Origin: an uncultured Opitutales bacterium
GTDB taxonomy: Bacteria; Verrucomicrobiota; Verrucomicrobiia; Opitutales; Intestinicryptomonadaceae
Direction of reading: 5' to 3'
DNA length: 26,194 nt
NCBI GenBank assembly: GCA_900546565.1
Contig: URDC01000024.1
Span: 1-26,194 of the forward strand
Shown: piece by piece, positions 7,723-15,274 of the stretch
How positions within the stretch are numbered: position 1 is the first letter of the stretch
Layout: the number at the start of each line of letters is the position of its first letter
The notes under the pieces: model-generated
Database searches by the model: none
What the model saw: only the letters and a program-made list of their open reading frames with translations
Told to the model about the DNA's origin: nothing
Made by a program: the position numbers and the translations under genes

Positions 7723-8580
7723 GTGAATAAGAATCGGAAAGTTTTGTTTGTTGTGAACACCCAGAAACCCCGCGCGGGGGTTATTGCGCAGCGTCTGGCG
7801 GCAATGGCGCGCGCGGGAGGACTCGACACCGAGATTTCGACGCAGTATCCGACGCCCGAGGAATCTTTTAAAGGCGCGGACAGCTGTTGCGTTATCGGCG
7901 GCGACGGGACGATTCTTTCGTGTGCGACGATGTTGGCGAAATACAGTGTGCCCGTCTTCGGCATAAATCTGGGCAAGCTCGGTTTTTTGGCGACGTACTC
8001 GGACGAAATCGACAGCGAGCTTTTTTTGCTTCTGGCTCGGGGCGAAGGCAAGATTTTCGAACGCGCGATGTTGCAGACGAGCTATGAGCGGAAGAACTAT
8101 CTTGCGCTGAACGACTTTGTGTTGAAGGATTCGCGCATAAACGGAATTTCGACGTTCCGCATTTATGCCGACAACGAATTCATTGCCGAATATGTCGGCG
8201 ACGGGCTGATTTTCTCGACGCCGACGGGTTCGACTGCCTACAACCTGTCGGCGGGCGGCCCGATTATCCACCCGAAATCGCGCACGTTTGTAATGACGCC
8301 TATTTGCCCGCACACGCTCTCAAACAGGAGTCTTGTTTTGAGTTACGGGACGCTTGTGCGTCTGTTGTGTGTCAGCGGCGAGAGCGCGCTGATTGCCGAC
8401 GGGGTTCAGGTGGCGACGATGGTAAAGGGATCGGAACTCGAACTTTATATGCCCCCGTGCACTGTCAAGTTTATGCGCCGCCGCGGGCACTCGCACTTCG
8501 GTATTTTGCGCAGCAAACTCGGTTGGGCCGACGACCCGCGCGAAATAGAAACCAAGAACAGGGAGTGCGGCAGGCGGTAA
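7723..8580 (+). CDS. nadK: NAD kinase
   Basis: This enzyme phosphorylates NAD to NADP in the cytoplasm. The 285-residue protein has the hallmark GGDGT (59-63), the ALND segment (128-131), GDG (159-161) and TPTGSTAY followed by SAGGPI (166-181), all canonical for the ATP/polyphosphate-NAD kinase fold. Its length is typical. The start is GTG at 7723; no ATG is available before residue 28. The 168 bases upstream (7555-7722) contain no clear terminator or strong promoter. The next gene starts on the stop codon (TAATG), so nadK heads a four-gene unit with a membrane protein, a YihY-family protein and pdxH. Confidence 0.95.
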   Translation: MNKNRKVLFVVNTQKPRAGVIAQRLAAMARAGGLDTEISTQYPTPEESFKGADSCCVIGGDGTILSCATMLAKYSVPVFGINLGKLGFLATYSDEIDSELFLLLARGEGKIFERAMLQTSYERKNYLALNDFVLKDSRINGISTFRIYADNEFIAEYVGDGLIFSTPTGSTAYNLSAGGPIIHPKSRTFVMTPICPHTLSNRSLVLSYGTLVRLLCVSGESALIADGVQVATMVKGSELELYMPPCTVKFMRRRGHSHFGILRSKLGWADDPREIETKNRECGRR

Positions 8581-9032
8581 TGAACGCGGAAAAACAGTCG
8601 CGTTCGGATTTTGCGGCGTATTGCGCGGCGGTGTTCTTTATTGTGGCGTTTTTGCTGACGAATGTTTTGGGGCGCATTTTGACGGGCGTTGCGGAATGCG
8701 GCGGCTTGGGCGGGCTTTGGCTCGCTGCGGGTTCGGTCGGGTTCTGGCGCGAGCCCGCGACGGTGTCGGCGGCGGTCGACGCGGTTTTGGCGGCGTTGTT
8801 TCTTACGCGGTTTAAGCCTTTCGAATTTTTCCAGATGAAGGCGTTTGTATGCGCGGGATTTTTCGGGTATGCGGCGTATTGTGCGGGGGCGTCGGGCGCG
8901 GTTTTGGGTGCCGTCGTTTCGGCATGGGGGTGTGCGGCGTTGCTTGCGCGCCGCTGGAATGTATGGTGTGTTTTGGGGTTGGGCGCGCTTGCGGAATGCG
9001 CGGTAGTGTGGTTGATTTATATCAATATGTAA
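8580..9032 (+). CDS. Small integral membrane protein, unknown function
   Basis: This 150-residue protein has about four hydrophobic helices (roughly 13-35, 37-58, 80-118 broken by a turn, and 125-148) and short polar connections. I recognise no family. It starts at the ATG overlapping the nadK stop (TAATG) and ends 12 bases before the YihY-family gene, so it is co-transcribed with both. The frame is open back to 8304, but only inside nadK. Small multi-helix proteins beside YihY proteins may be envelope related; that is a guess. Confidence 0.7.
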   Translation: MNAEKQSRSDFAAYCAAVFFIVAFLLTNVLGRILTGVAECGGLGGLWLAAGSVGFWREPATVSAAVDAVLAALFLTRFKPFEFFQMKAFVCAGFFGYAAYCAGASGAVLGAVVSAWGCAALLARRWNVWCVLGLGALAECAVVWLIYINM

Positions 9033-9044
9033 TGGATTTTAATT

Positions 9045-10553
9045 ATGGCGGATGAACGTGAAAACGGAAGAAAATCGGTCGCGGCGGGCGTGAGAAATTT
9101 TATGTCCGACTTGTGGACGGTGCCGGCTGCGGGCGAGAAGTCGGCGCGGCGGGCGCTGATTGTGGCGGTGCGCATTATTGTGGCGATTGCCACGGGCATT
9201 GTCAAAAAACGCGTGCTTGTGCAGGCGTCGTCGCTTTCGTATGCGACGCTTTTGGCTGTCGGCCCGATTTTGGCGATTACGATTATGTTCTCGCAGATTT
9301 TCTACAAGGACAAGGACGAGACGTTTGTCTACGACAAGATTATGGACGCGGCGACGTTTGTTATGCCCGCGTTCAACGAGATGATTAAGGAAGACTCCGC
9401 GGAAGATGTTGCGCAGGCGGCTGTCGGAGAACAGACGGCATCGGGCGCAAAAGTGTCGAATGGCGCGGCTGTGGCGGAAAGCGGGAAGTCGGGTTCGGCG
9501 AATGCGAAAGCCGGGCACGGCATAAAGGTGAATCCGCGCATTTACGAGTTTATCGAAAACATTTCGCGCGGCAGTGCAAAGGCGGGGATTTTCGGCGTGA
9601 TTGCGATGTTGCTTACGTGTCTTCTACTTTTGATAAATATGGAAAACGCCTTCAACTACATTTGGGGCGTGTCGGTGGGGCGCAACTGGCTCAACAGGGT
9701 TGTGTTCTATTTTGTGATGATATTTTTCGGGTCGGTGGGCGCGATTTTTTCGGCGGGCTTTTTTGCGACGTCGACGCTTGCGTCTATGTTCGGCGACATT
9801 CCCGTTGTCCGCGATTTTCTGCCGTGGCTCAGTTACTGTTTCGGCGTGGCGGTGATGTTGATTGTGCTTTCGTGTTTCTACAAGTTCATTCCTTCGGCAA
9901 AGGTCGAATGGAGGGCGGCTCTGGTGGGGGCGTTGGTCGTGACGGTGCTGCTGCTTTTGAACAACAAGGGATCGTTCCTCTATATTTCATACATTGCAAA
10001 GCAGCAGAGTTTTTACGGGTATTTGGCGATTGTGGCGGTTGTGATGTTCAGCCTTTACATATTTTGGACGCTTTTGCTTTCGGGCGGAATGATTGCGTAT
10101 GCGGTGCAGTTTGTCGGGTTTTTCGACGATGATCAGGCGTGGAACAAGATTGGTTCGCGGGCAAAGCGCATGTGCGCGCTGGCGGTGTTCAGCGAAGTGT
10201 CGAAGGATTTTTGCTCGCGCGGGCGCGGCTCGTGCGATTTGGACTCGATTTCGAACAAGTTGAAGCTGCCGAAGGTTGTGGTCTCAATGTGCGTGAAATG
10301 GCTTGTTCAAAAGGACTTGGTTTGCTGGGTGGATTCGCCCGACGGCAATTCGATTCTGATTAAACCCTCCGTTTCGCCCGACTCGATTACGGTTGCGGAG
10401 TTCTTCGAAATGCTGGAAGAAAACGGCGGCGACAGGTCGGTTGTGGAGCGGCTTTCGGGCTATGAAAGTTCGGTAAGGGCGACGCTCTCGGCGATTGCGG
10501 ATATGTCCGACCACGAAATTTTGGGCAAAAAAATCAAAGATATAATGTATTAA
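9045..10553 (+). CDS. YihY/UPF0761 family inner membrane protein (formerly annotated RNase BN/BrkB)
   Basis: This 502-residue polytopic protein has six likely helices (about 63-85, 180-205, 218-245, 258-280, 288-307, 328-355). It contains the family signatures SLSYATLLAVGPIL (63-76) and NAFNYIWGV (201-209), and FIPSAKVEWR at 281-290. The family's function is unsettled; the old ribonuclease BN name came from a misassignment. The soluble C-terminus (about 385-490) looks like a winged-helix domain, as in longer family members. Residues 117-160, between the first two helices, form an Ala/Gly/Ser-rich low-complexity loop. The gene lies 12 bases after the small membrane protein and one base before pdxH. 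Confidence 0.88.
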   Translation: MADERENGRKSVAAGVRNFMSDLWTVPAAGEKSARRALIVAVRIIVAIATGIVKKRVLVQASSLSYATLLAVGPILAITIMFSQIFYKDKDETFVYDKIMDAATFVMPAFNEMIKEDSAEDVAQAAVGEQTASGAKVSNGAAVAESGKSGSANAKAGHGIKVNPRIYEFIENISRGSAKAGIFGVIAMLLTCLLLLINMENAFNYIWGVSVGRNWLNRVVFYFVMIFFGSVGAIFSAGFFATSTLASMFGDIPVVRDFLPWLSYCFGVAVMLIVLSCFYKFIPSAKVEWRAALVGALVVTVLLLLNNKGSFLYISYIAKQQSFYGYLAIVAVVMFSLYIFWTLLLSGGMIAYAVQFVGFFDDDQAWNKIGSRAKRMCALAVFSEVSKDFCSRGRGSCDLDSISNKLKLPKVVVSMCVKWLVQKDLVCWVDSPDGNSILIKPSVSPDSITVAEFFEMLEENGGDRSVVERLSGYESSVRATLSAIADMSDHEILGKKIKDIMY

Positions 10554-10554
10554 A

Positions 10555-11205
10555 ATGGATATTTTTGAATTCAGAAACGAGTATTTAAAAGGCGGTCTTG
10601 AACGCTCGCAGCTTGACGAAAATCCGTTTGCGCAATTCGGGGAATGGTTCAACCACGCGGTCGAATGCAAGGTGAAAGAGCCGAATGCAATGGCGGTTTC
10701 GACGGTGTCGGCGGCGGGTGCGCCGTCGAGCAGGGTCGTTTTGTTGAAGTCGTGGGACGAGCGCGGTTTTGTGTTTTTTACCAACTACAAGAGCCAGAAA
10801 GCCCGCGAGCTTGAAGCGAACCCCAATGTTTGCGCACTTTTTGCGTGGTTCGACTTGGAGCGTCAGCTGCGCATTGAAGGGGTGGCGGAGAGGATTTCGA
10901 CGGCGGAGAGTTTGCGCTACTTTTTGTCGAGGCCGCTGGGCAGCAGGCTGGGGGCGTGGGTTTCGCACCAGAGCTCGATAATTTCGTCGCGCTCGCTTTT
11001 GGAAATGCAATTCCAAAAAATGAAGGAAAAGTTTTCCAACGGCGAAGTTCCTTTGCCCGATTTTTGGGGCGGCATAAGGATTGTTCCGCGCCGTTTCGAA
11101 TTTTGGCAGGGGCGCGAAAACAGGCTTCACGACAGGTTCGCGTATGACAAAAAAACTGCTGCGGACGGGAATGCCGTCTGGGAGATTTCGCGTTTGCAGC
11201 CGTAG
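10555..11205 (+). CDS. pdxH: Pyridoxamine 5'-phosphate oxidase
   Basis: This FMN-dependent enzyme oxidises pyridoxine or pyridoxamine 5'-phosphate to pyridoxal 5'-phosphate in vitamin B6 synthesis and salvage, using oxygen. The 216-residue length is standard. Visible signatures are SSRVVLLKSWDERGFVFFTN (58-77), covering FMN and substrate contacts, then SRPLGSRLGAWVSHQSS, and the C-terminal block FWGGIRIVPRRFEFWQG with NRLHDR. The ATG follows the previous stop after one base, so it ends the nadK-yihY operon, which closes at the strong terminator at 11228. An oxygen-using enzyme beside an otherwise anaerobe-like gene set suggests some oxygen exposure. Confidence 0.95.
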   Translation: MDIFEFRNEYLKGGLERSQLDENPFAQFGEWFNHAVECKVKEPNAMAVSTVSAAGAPSSRVVLLKSWDERGFVFFTNYKSQKARELEANPNVCALFAWFDLERQLRIEGVAERISTAESLRYFLSRPLGSRLGAWVSHQSSIISSRSLLEMQFQKMKEKFSNGEVPLPDFWGGIRIVPRRFEFWQGRENRLHDRFAYDKKTAADGNAVWEISRLQP

Positions 11206-11227
11206 GCGGACGGTTCTGAAATAGCCC

Positions 11228-11272
11228 AAAAAAAACGCAAGGCAACTGTTTTTGATGCCTTGCGTTTTTTTT
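11228..11272. terminator. Bidirectional Rho-independent terminator
   Basis: AACGCAAGGCA pairs perfectly with TGCCTTGCGTT around an 11-base loop. The stem has an A-run on its left and a T-run on its right, so it can stop both pdxH on the plus strand and the convergent gene ending at 11316. Confidence 0.9.
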
Positions 11273-11315
11273 GTGTTTGGGGGCAAAAGTTATTGCCGAT
11301 TTTTGAGTGCGGAGG

Positions 11316-11777
11316 CTAATTTTTTATTTCCGAGCTGGGAACGGTTGTTTGTGTTGTCGGGAAATTCGGAATGCGCGAAGTAAACCAAGCGCGCCATTTT
11401 TCGGGCGATTTGAGCACCGAATCGGTCTTGCATTTCGACGAGCTTATGCGGTTGCCGTCGTGGTTCGAGACGATCATGAGTTCTTCGCCCTTGCGGTAGA
11501 GGTATATCAGCGGAAGACCTAGCTGTTTTTTGTTTTTGCGGGCGACCGTTTTTTTTGTCTTCATTGCGGCGGCAAATTCGGCGATATCCTTGGGGTTTGT
11601 GGACTCGAAAAGCGGGATGCGTTCGAGGAGGTTGCCGCGTTTTTCGACGGTGTAGACTTTGATGGCGTCCGCCTTTCGCGCCAAGTCGGCGGTTTTTGTC
11701 CACTCGCTTATCGAAAACAGGTATCGGGCGGCGAAAGCCAATGCCGCCGCCAGAAAGAGATAGAGAACGTATTTCAT
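11316..11777 (-). CDS. Small membrane-anchored or secreted protein, unknown function
   Basis: This 153-residue protein has an N-terminal hydrophobic segment (residues 2-22, YVLYLFLAAALAFAARYLFS) that is either a signal anchor or an uncleaved signal peptide. The rest is a basic domain of about 130 residues with beta-prone stretches (LGLPLIYLYRKGEELMIVSN, about 88-107) and two cysteine-free thirds. I recognise no family. The frame is open further upstream, to 12077, but that part overlaps proS. ATG at 11777 places the hydrophobic segment correctly at the N-terminus. It lies 133 bases downstream of proS and converges with pdxH. Confidence 0.6.
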   Translation of the reverse strand: MKYVLYLFLAAALAFAARYLFSISEWTKTADLARKADAIKVYTVEKRGNLLERIPLFESTNPKDIAEFAAAMKTKKTVARKNKKQLGLPLIYLYRKGEELMIVSNHDGNRISSSKCKTDSVLKSPEKWRAWFTSRIPNFPTTQTTVPSSEIKN

Positions 11778-11864
11778 AATGTTAGTTATTTGAAAATAGG
11801 TGGTAAGGGGATAATCGTTTTTTACTTTTTTATTGCAAGGCAAATATTGCTTTTTTTTACAAAA

Positions 11865-11905
11865 AACCGCGATTCGATTTTGTCGAAAGGCGGCTTTTTG
11901 CGGTT
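11865..11905 (-). terminator. Weak candidate terminator after proS
   Basis: On the minus strand AACCGC and GCGGTT pair around a long loop containing a smaller TCGA pairing, followed by TTTT. It lies five bases beyond the proS stop. The stem is only six base pairs, so read-through into the next gene is possible. Confidence 0.3.
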
Positions 11906-11910
11906 GCTGT

Positions 11911-13428
11911 TTAGTAGGATTTTGCGAAAACCGCGCGGTATTTGGCGTCTTTGCCCGTGAAGATGCACTTGCCCTCGGGGGTGTTGCCTTCGAGCGGAAT
12001 GCATCGGACCGTGACTTTGAGGTCTTTGCGCAGGGTGTCCTCGACTTCCGCCGAGCCGTCGTAATCGGCGATTGCAAAGCCGCCGTGGATTTCGGGCTTC
12101 TTTTCGTTCTTCGGGGTGAAGTATGCGTAGAAGTCGTCCTTCGACGAAATTTTGACGGTGTTGGCGTCGCGGTATGCGCGGGCGCGTTCGAGTAGGTTGT
12201 CCTGTATTGTCTGCAAAGTTTTGGCGATGTCGGCGACGAACTCGGCGCGGGGCAGGGACTGTTTTTCGTCGGTGTCGCGGCGGGCGACGAAGAGGGCGTT
12301 GTTTGCTATGTCGCGCGGGCCGACTTCGACGCGCAGGGGCACGCCTTTTTTTATCCAGCTCCAAGTTTTCTCGCCGCCGCGAATGTCGCGGGCGTCGATT
12401 TGGACGCGGACTTTGCCGCCTGCGTAATCGGAATTTTGGAGTTCGTTTTGCAGGGTTTGGCAATACTGCATTACGCTTTGGCGGTCGGCGTCGTTATGGA
12501 TTACGGGCAGGATTACGACGTGCAGCGGCGCGAGGCGCGGGGGCAGGACGAGTCCGTTGTCGTCGGAATGGGTCATAATCATTCCGCCGATGAGGCGCGT
12601 GGAAGTGCCCCAGCTGGTCGTCCAAGCGTATTCCTCTTTGCCTGCCTCAGAAAGGTATTTAATGTTGCTGGACTTTGCGAAGTTTTGTCCGAGGAAGTGG
12701 GAAGTGCCCGCCTGCAAGGCTTTGCGGTCCTGCATCATAGCCTCGATGCAATAGGTGTCGACAGCCCCGGGGAATTTTTCGCCCTCGGTCTTTTTGCCGC
12801 AGATTACGGGCATTGCGAGGTAGTTTACGGCGAAGTCTTCGTAGACGCGCAACATTTTGATTGTTTCCTCTTCCGCCTCGGCGCGCGTGGCGTGGGCGGT
12901 ATGCCCTTCCTGCCAGAGGAATTCGGCGGTGCGCAGGAACAGGCGCGTGCGCATTTCCCAGCGGACTACGTTCGCCCACTGGTTAATCAAGATTGGCAAA
13001 TCGCGGTAGGAGTGCACCCATTTGGAATACATTTCGCCGATGATTGTTTCGGAGGTGGGGCGGACGATGAGCGGTTCGTCGAGCGGAGACGCTGGCGAGA
13101 GTTTGCCGTCGGCGTCGGCTTGCAGGCGCGAATGGGTGACGACTGCGCATTCCTTGGCGAAGCCCTCGACGTGTTCGGCCTCCTTTTGCAGGTAGCTGAC
13201 GGGAATGAAAAGCGGGAAGTAGGCGTTGGTGTGCCCCGTTGCCTTGAACATTTTGTCCATTTCGCAGTGGATGTTTTCCCAGAGCGAATAGCCCCAAGGC
13301 TTGATTACCATACAGCCGCGGACGGGACTGTTTTCCGCCAAATCCGCCGCCTTGATTACTTGCTGATACCACTCGGGGTAATCCTGCTGTCTTGTGGGTT
13401 CGATTGCTGTGCGTTTTTCTTTTGCCAT
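11911..13428 (-). CDS. proS: Prolyl-tRNA synthetase, archaeal/eukaryotic type
   Basis: This class II enzyme charges tRNA-Pro. The 505-residue protein has the archaeal/eukaryotic-type layout: no editing insertion between motifs 2 and 3, and an extra C-terminal domain ending in a tyrosine (FAKSY). Visible blocks are VRPTSETIIGEMYSKWVHSY (122-141), WANVVRWEMRTRLFLRTAEF (151-170) covering motif 2, WQEGHTAHAT (172-181), and the motif 3 region GGMIMTHSDDNGLVLPPRLA. The same form occurs in Thermus, Mycoplasma, Borrelia and Bacteroidetes, so it is not exotic, but it differs from the E. coli type. No strong Shine-Dalgarno precedes the ATG at 13428. An AT-rich stretch upstream (13429-13480) probably holds the promoter. 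Confidence 0.95.
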   Translation of the reverse strand: MAKEKRTAIEPTRQQDYPEWYQQVIKAADLAENSPVRGCMVIKPWGYSLWENIHCEMDKMFKATGHTNAYFPLFIPVSYLQKEAEHVEGFAKECAVVTHSRLQADADGKLSPASPLDEPLIVRPTSETIIGEMYSKWVHSYRDLPILINQWANVVRWEMRTRLFLRTAEFLWQEGHTAHATRAEAEEETIKMLRVYEDFAVNYLAMPVICGKKTEGEKFPGAVDTYCIEAMMQDRKALQAGTSHFLGQNFAKSSNIKYLSEAGKEEYAWTTSWGTSTRLIGGMIMTHSDDNGLVLPPRLAPLHVVILPVIHNDADRQSVMQYCQTLQNELQNSDYAGGKVRVQIDARDIRGGEKTWSWIKKGVPLRVEVGPRDIANNALFVARRDTDEKQSLPRAEFVADIAKTLQTIQDNLLERARAYRDANTVKISSKDDFYAYFTPKNEKKPEIHGGFAIADYDGSAEVEDTLRKDLKVTVRCIPLEGNTPEGKCIFTGKDAKYRAVFAKSY

Positions 13429-13533
13429 TTTTTTATGTGTTTAATTTTAAAGTTTTGTTTGGTGGATTTTTTTATTTTTTGTAGGGGCGTCGGGGTATTG
13501 TCGGGCTTGTGCGCGGTGTGTGAGGAGGATAGT

Positions 13534-14184
13534 TTAGGCGTGTTTTGCAGCGGCGAGCACTTTCTTTGTGTTAAAGGCAACTATGCGTTTGCCCTCGTAA
13601 TCGGAATCCGAGAAAAATTCGCGCAAGTCGAACTCGGCGTCGGGCAGGATTTTTTTCGAGACGAGTTCGGGTTCGAGCTCTCCGCCCTTGAAATAGACCA
13701 CGCCGTTTGGCAGGTTGCCGTTGTGCCCGATTTTCAGGCGTTTTTTTACGAAGCCGAAGAACAGCGGCAGGGCGCAGACCGACCTGCCCGTGGCGTAGTC
13801 GAACTCGGACTTGAATTCTTCGATACGCGTGTTGCGGGCTTCGGCGTTGTCGAGTTTGAGCTCGCGGATAAAGTCGGAAATCATTCTGATTTTTTTGCCG
13901 ACGCCGTCGAACATAAACACGTTTGCCTGCGGGTAGAGGATTGCCTCGACTATGCCGGGAAGCCCGCCGCCCGTGCCGACGTCGGCTATGCGCGCGCCCG
14001 CGTCGGGAGTGAGGAATTTCGAGATTGCCGCGCAGAATGCGATGTGGCGGTATTCGAGCGCGTCGGTATCCTTGCGCGAAAGCAGGTTGACTTTCGCGTT
14101 AGCCTCGCGCAAGAGCGCGGCGTAATGCGCGAGCTTTTCGCGCGTGGGGGCGTCGAACTCGAATTTGGCGAACGGGTCTGACAT
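13534..14184 (-). CDS. rsmG: 16S rRNA (guanine-527-N7)-methyltransferase
   Basis: RsmG methylates G527 of 16S rRNA with S-adenosylmethionine. The 216-residue length is normal. Residues 22-50 contain the family motif LLREANAKVNLLSRKD with the following RHI segment. The SAM-binding loop is IADVGTGGGLPGI (66-78), and an acidic strand end follows (FMFDGVGKK). The start at 14184 lies 17 bases after the ndk stop; the frame is open upstream only inside ndk. No Shine-Dalgarno is visible. Transcription probably starts at the ndk promoter. The 105 bases between this gene and proS show no clear terminator. Confidence 0.9.
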   Translation of the reverse strand: MSDPFAKFEFDAPTREKLAHYAALLREANAKVNLLSRKDTDALEYRHIAFCAAISKFLTPDAGARIADVGTGGGLPGIVEAILYPQANVFMFDGVGKKIRMISDFIRELKLDNAEARNTRIEEFKSEFDYATGRSVCALPLFFGFVKKRLKIGHNGNLPNGVVYFKGGELEPELVSKKILPDAEFDLREFFSDSDYEGKRIVAFNTKKVLAAAKHA

Positions 14185-14201
14185 TTTGTCGGGGCGGTGT
14201 G

Positions 14202-14618
14202 TTAGAAAATTTCGTCCGCCTTGAAGAAGCGTTCGATTTCCGCCTGCGCGTTTTCGACGCTGTCGGAGGCGTGGGCGATGTTTTCGCGCGTGTCTGTGCC
14301 GAAATCGCCGCGGATTGTGCCTGCGGGGGCTTCGAGCGAATTTGTGCAACCCAGAATTTTGCGCACTTTAAGCACGGCGTTGTCGCCCTCCAAAACCGCC
14401 ATCACGACGGGTTTGCGCTGCATAAACTTTACAAGCGGCGGGTAGTAGGGCTTGTCGGCGATGTGCGCGTAATGTTTGCGCAGTATGGCTTCGTCGAGCT
14501 GCGTCATTTTGCACGCGGCAAGTTCCAGCCCAGCCTTGAAAAACCTGTCCAAGACTTCGGGGATAAGGTGTTTTTCGATGCAGTCGGGTTTGAGTATTAT
14601 GAATGTTCTTTCTTTCAT
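14202..14618 (-). CDS. ndk: Nucleoside diphosphate kinase
   Basis: This enzyme transfers the terminal phosphate of ATP to other nucleoside diphosphates through a phosphohistidine. The 138-residue protein begins with RTFIILKPDCI (4-14), the family's TxxxIKPD signature. It contains GTIRGDFGTDTRENIAHASDS (100-120, apart from its outer residues), with the active-site histidine at 116. The length is canonical. It heads the minus-strand pair with rsmG. A well-placed sigma-70 promoter (14627-14654) predicts transcription starting almost at the ATG. Confidence 0.96.
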   Translation of the reverse strand: MKERTFIILKPDCIEKHLIPEVLDRFFKAGLELAACKMTQLDEAILRKHYAHIADKPYYPPLVKFMQRKPVVMAVLEGDNAVLKVRKILGCTNSLEAPAGTIRGDFGTDTRENIAHASDSVENAQAEIERFFKADEIF

Positions 14619-14626
14619 TATCCGCC

Positions 14627-14654
14627 TTTATAAATTAACGGTCTGTTTGTTCAA
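14627..14654 (-). promoter_or_regulatory. Predicted promoter of ndk-rsmG, nearly leaderless
   Basis: On the minus strand TTGAAC (14649-14654) and TATAAA (14627-14632) are 16 bases apart, with 4/6 and 5/6 matches to consensus. The -10 box ends only eight bases before the ATG at 14618, so the transcript would have a leader of about two bases. Confidence 0.5.
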
Positions 14655-14700
14655 TTATTTTTTCGGGCGGGAGGGCTTTTTTTTATGCGTAAAAAATTTG

Positions 14701-14728
14701 TTGCATAAACGCGGAGTATTTGGATTAT
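14701..14728 (+). promoter_or_regulatory. Possible promoter of the pilin-like gene
   Basis: TTGCAT (14701-14706) and GATTAT (14723-14728) are 16 bases apart. The -10 hexamer is the same as the one proposed for the GTPase operon. The start would be near 14735, three bases before the ATG at 14738. Confidence 0.3.
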
Positions 14729-14737
14729 CGTGGTGTT

Positions 14738-15082
14738 ATGAAAAATAGAAGAGGTTTTTCGATTTTCGAAGTCGCGGCGGTGCTCGTTATTGTCGGGCTT
14801 TTGGTTGCGGTGTTTTTGCCCGCGTCGGTAAAGGTGCGCGAGAAGGCCGCAAACGATATGATTAACACGAATCTGAATGTTTTGGTGACGACGGCGCGCT
14901 CGTATTTGGGCGAGCGCAATCTGCCGAAAATCGGCTACAAAACGCTTGTGGGCGAGAAAATCATCAAGCCGCTCGTGCCTGTGAAAGGCGAATCGTATGA
15001 AGACATTGTCGTAAACGCAAACGGCGGCACGATTACTTTGAAAATTCCCAACTCGCAGGAGCAGGTCGAGTTTACCTACTGA
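14738..15082 (+). CDS. Type IV pilin-like / pseudopilin protein
   Basis: This 114-residue protein has a class III signal. A short basic leader, MKNRRG, is followed by FSIFEV with the conserved glutamate at mature position 5. A hydrophobic helix comes next (about 12-32, VAAVLVIVGLLVAVFLPA). Cleavage by a prepilin peptidase would fall after Gly6. The globular part is small (about 75 residues) and ends in a short beta segment (GGTITLKIPNSQEQVEFTY). It resembles the abundant PulG-like single proteins of Verrucomicrobia, Lentisphaerae and Planctomycetes. No pilus assembly gene lies in the window, so it is an orphan here. ATG at 14738 is preferred over 14720 because it gives a correct leader length. 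Confidence 0.8.
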   Translation: MKNRRGFSIFEVAAVLVIVGLLVAVFLPASVKVREKAANDMINTNLNVLVTTARSYLGERNLPKIGYKTLVGEKIIKPLVPVKGESYEDIVVNANGGTITLKIPNSQEQVEFTY

Positions 15083-15116
15083 AAATCGAGGTCGGCGAGG
15101 TTCGTTTTTTACGGGG

Positions 15117-15146
15117 ACATTCCGCTTTATGCGGAATGTTTTTTTG
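15117..15146 (+). terminator. Rho-independent terminator after the pilin-like gene
   Basis: ACATTCCGC (15117-15125) pairs with GCGGAATGT (15131-15139) around TTTAT, followed by a T-run. The stem core is the same as in the terminator at 70-94. Confidence 0.9.
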
Positions 15147-15274
15147 TTTTTGCGCTGTCGGCGGTGTGGCGTGTTGTGTTTTGCGTTTTAGCGGTGTTGT
15201 CGCGCGCGGATGCGCAGTTTTTTGACGGGCGTTTTTTGTTGATTGGCGAAGCCGCTTTTAGTAGGATTACCGTG

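Noticed and set aside
9160..9384. tRNA or other RNA gene in the nadK-pdxH region
   Set aside because: No cloverleaf or conserved T-arm sequence was found here or elsewhere in the window.
12400..14181. A 593-codon plus-strand open frame antisense to proS and rsmG
   Set aside because: The minus-strand translations match full-length ProRS and RsmG with all motifs; the antisense frame is a GC-bias shadow with no recognisable motifs.
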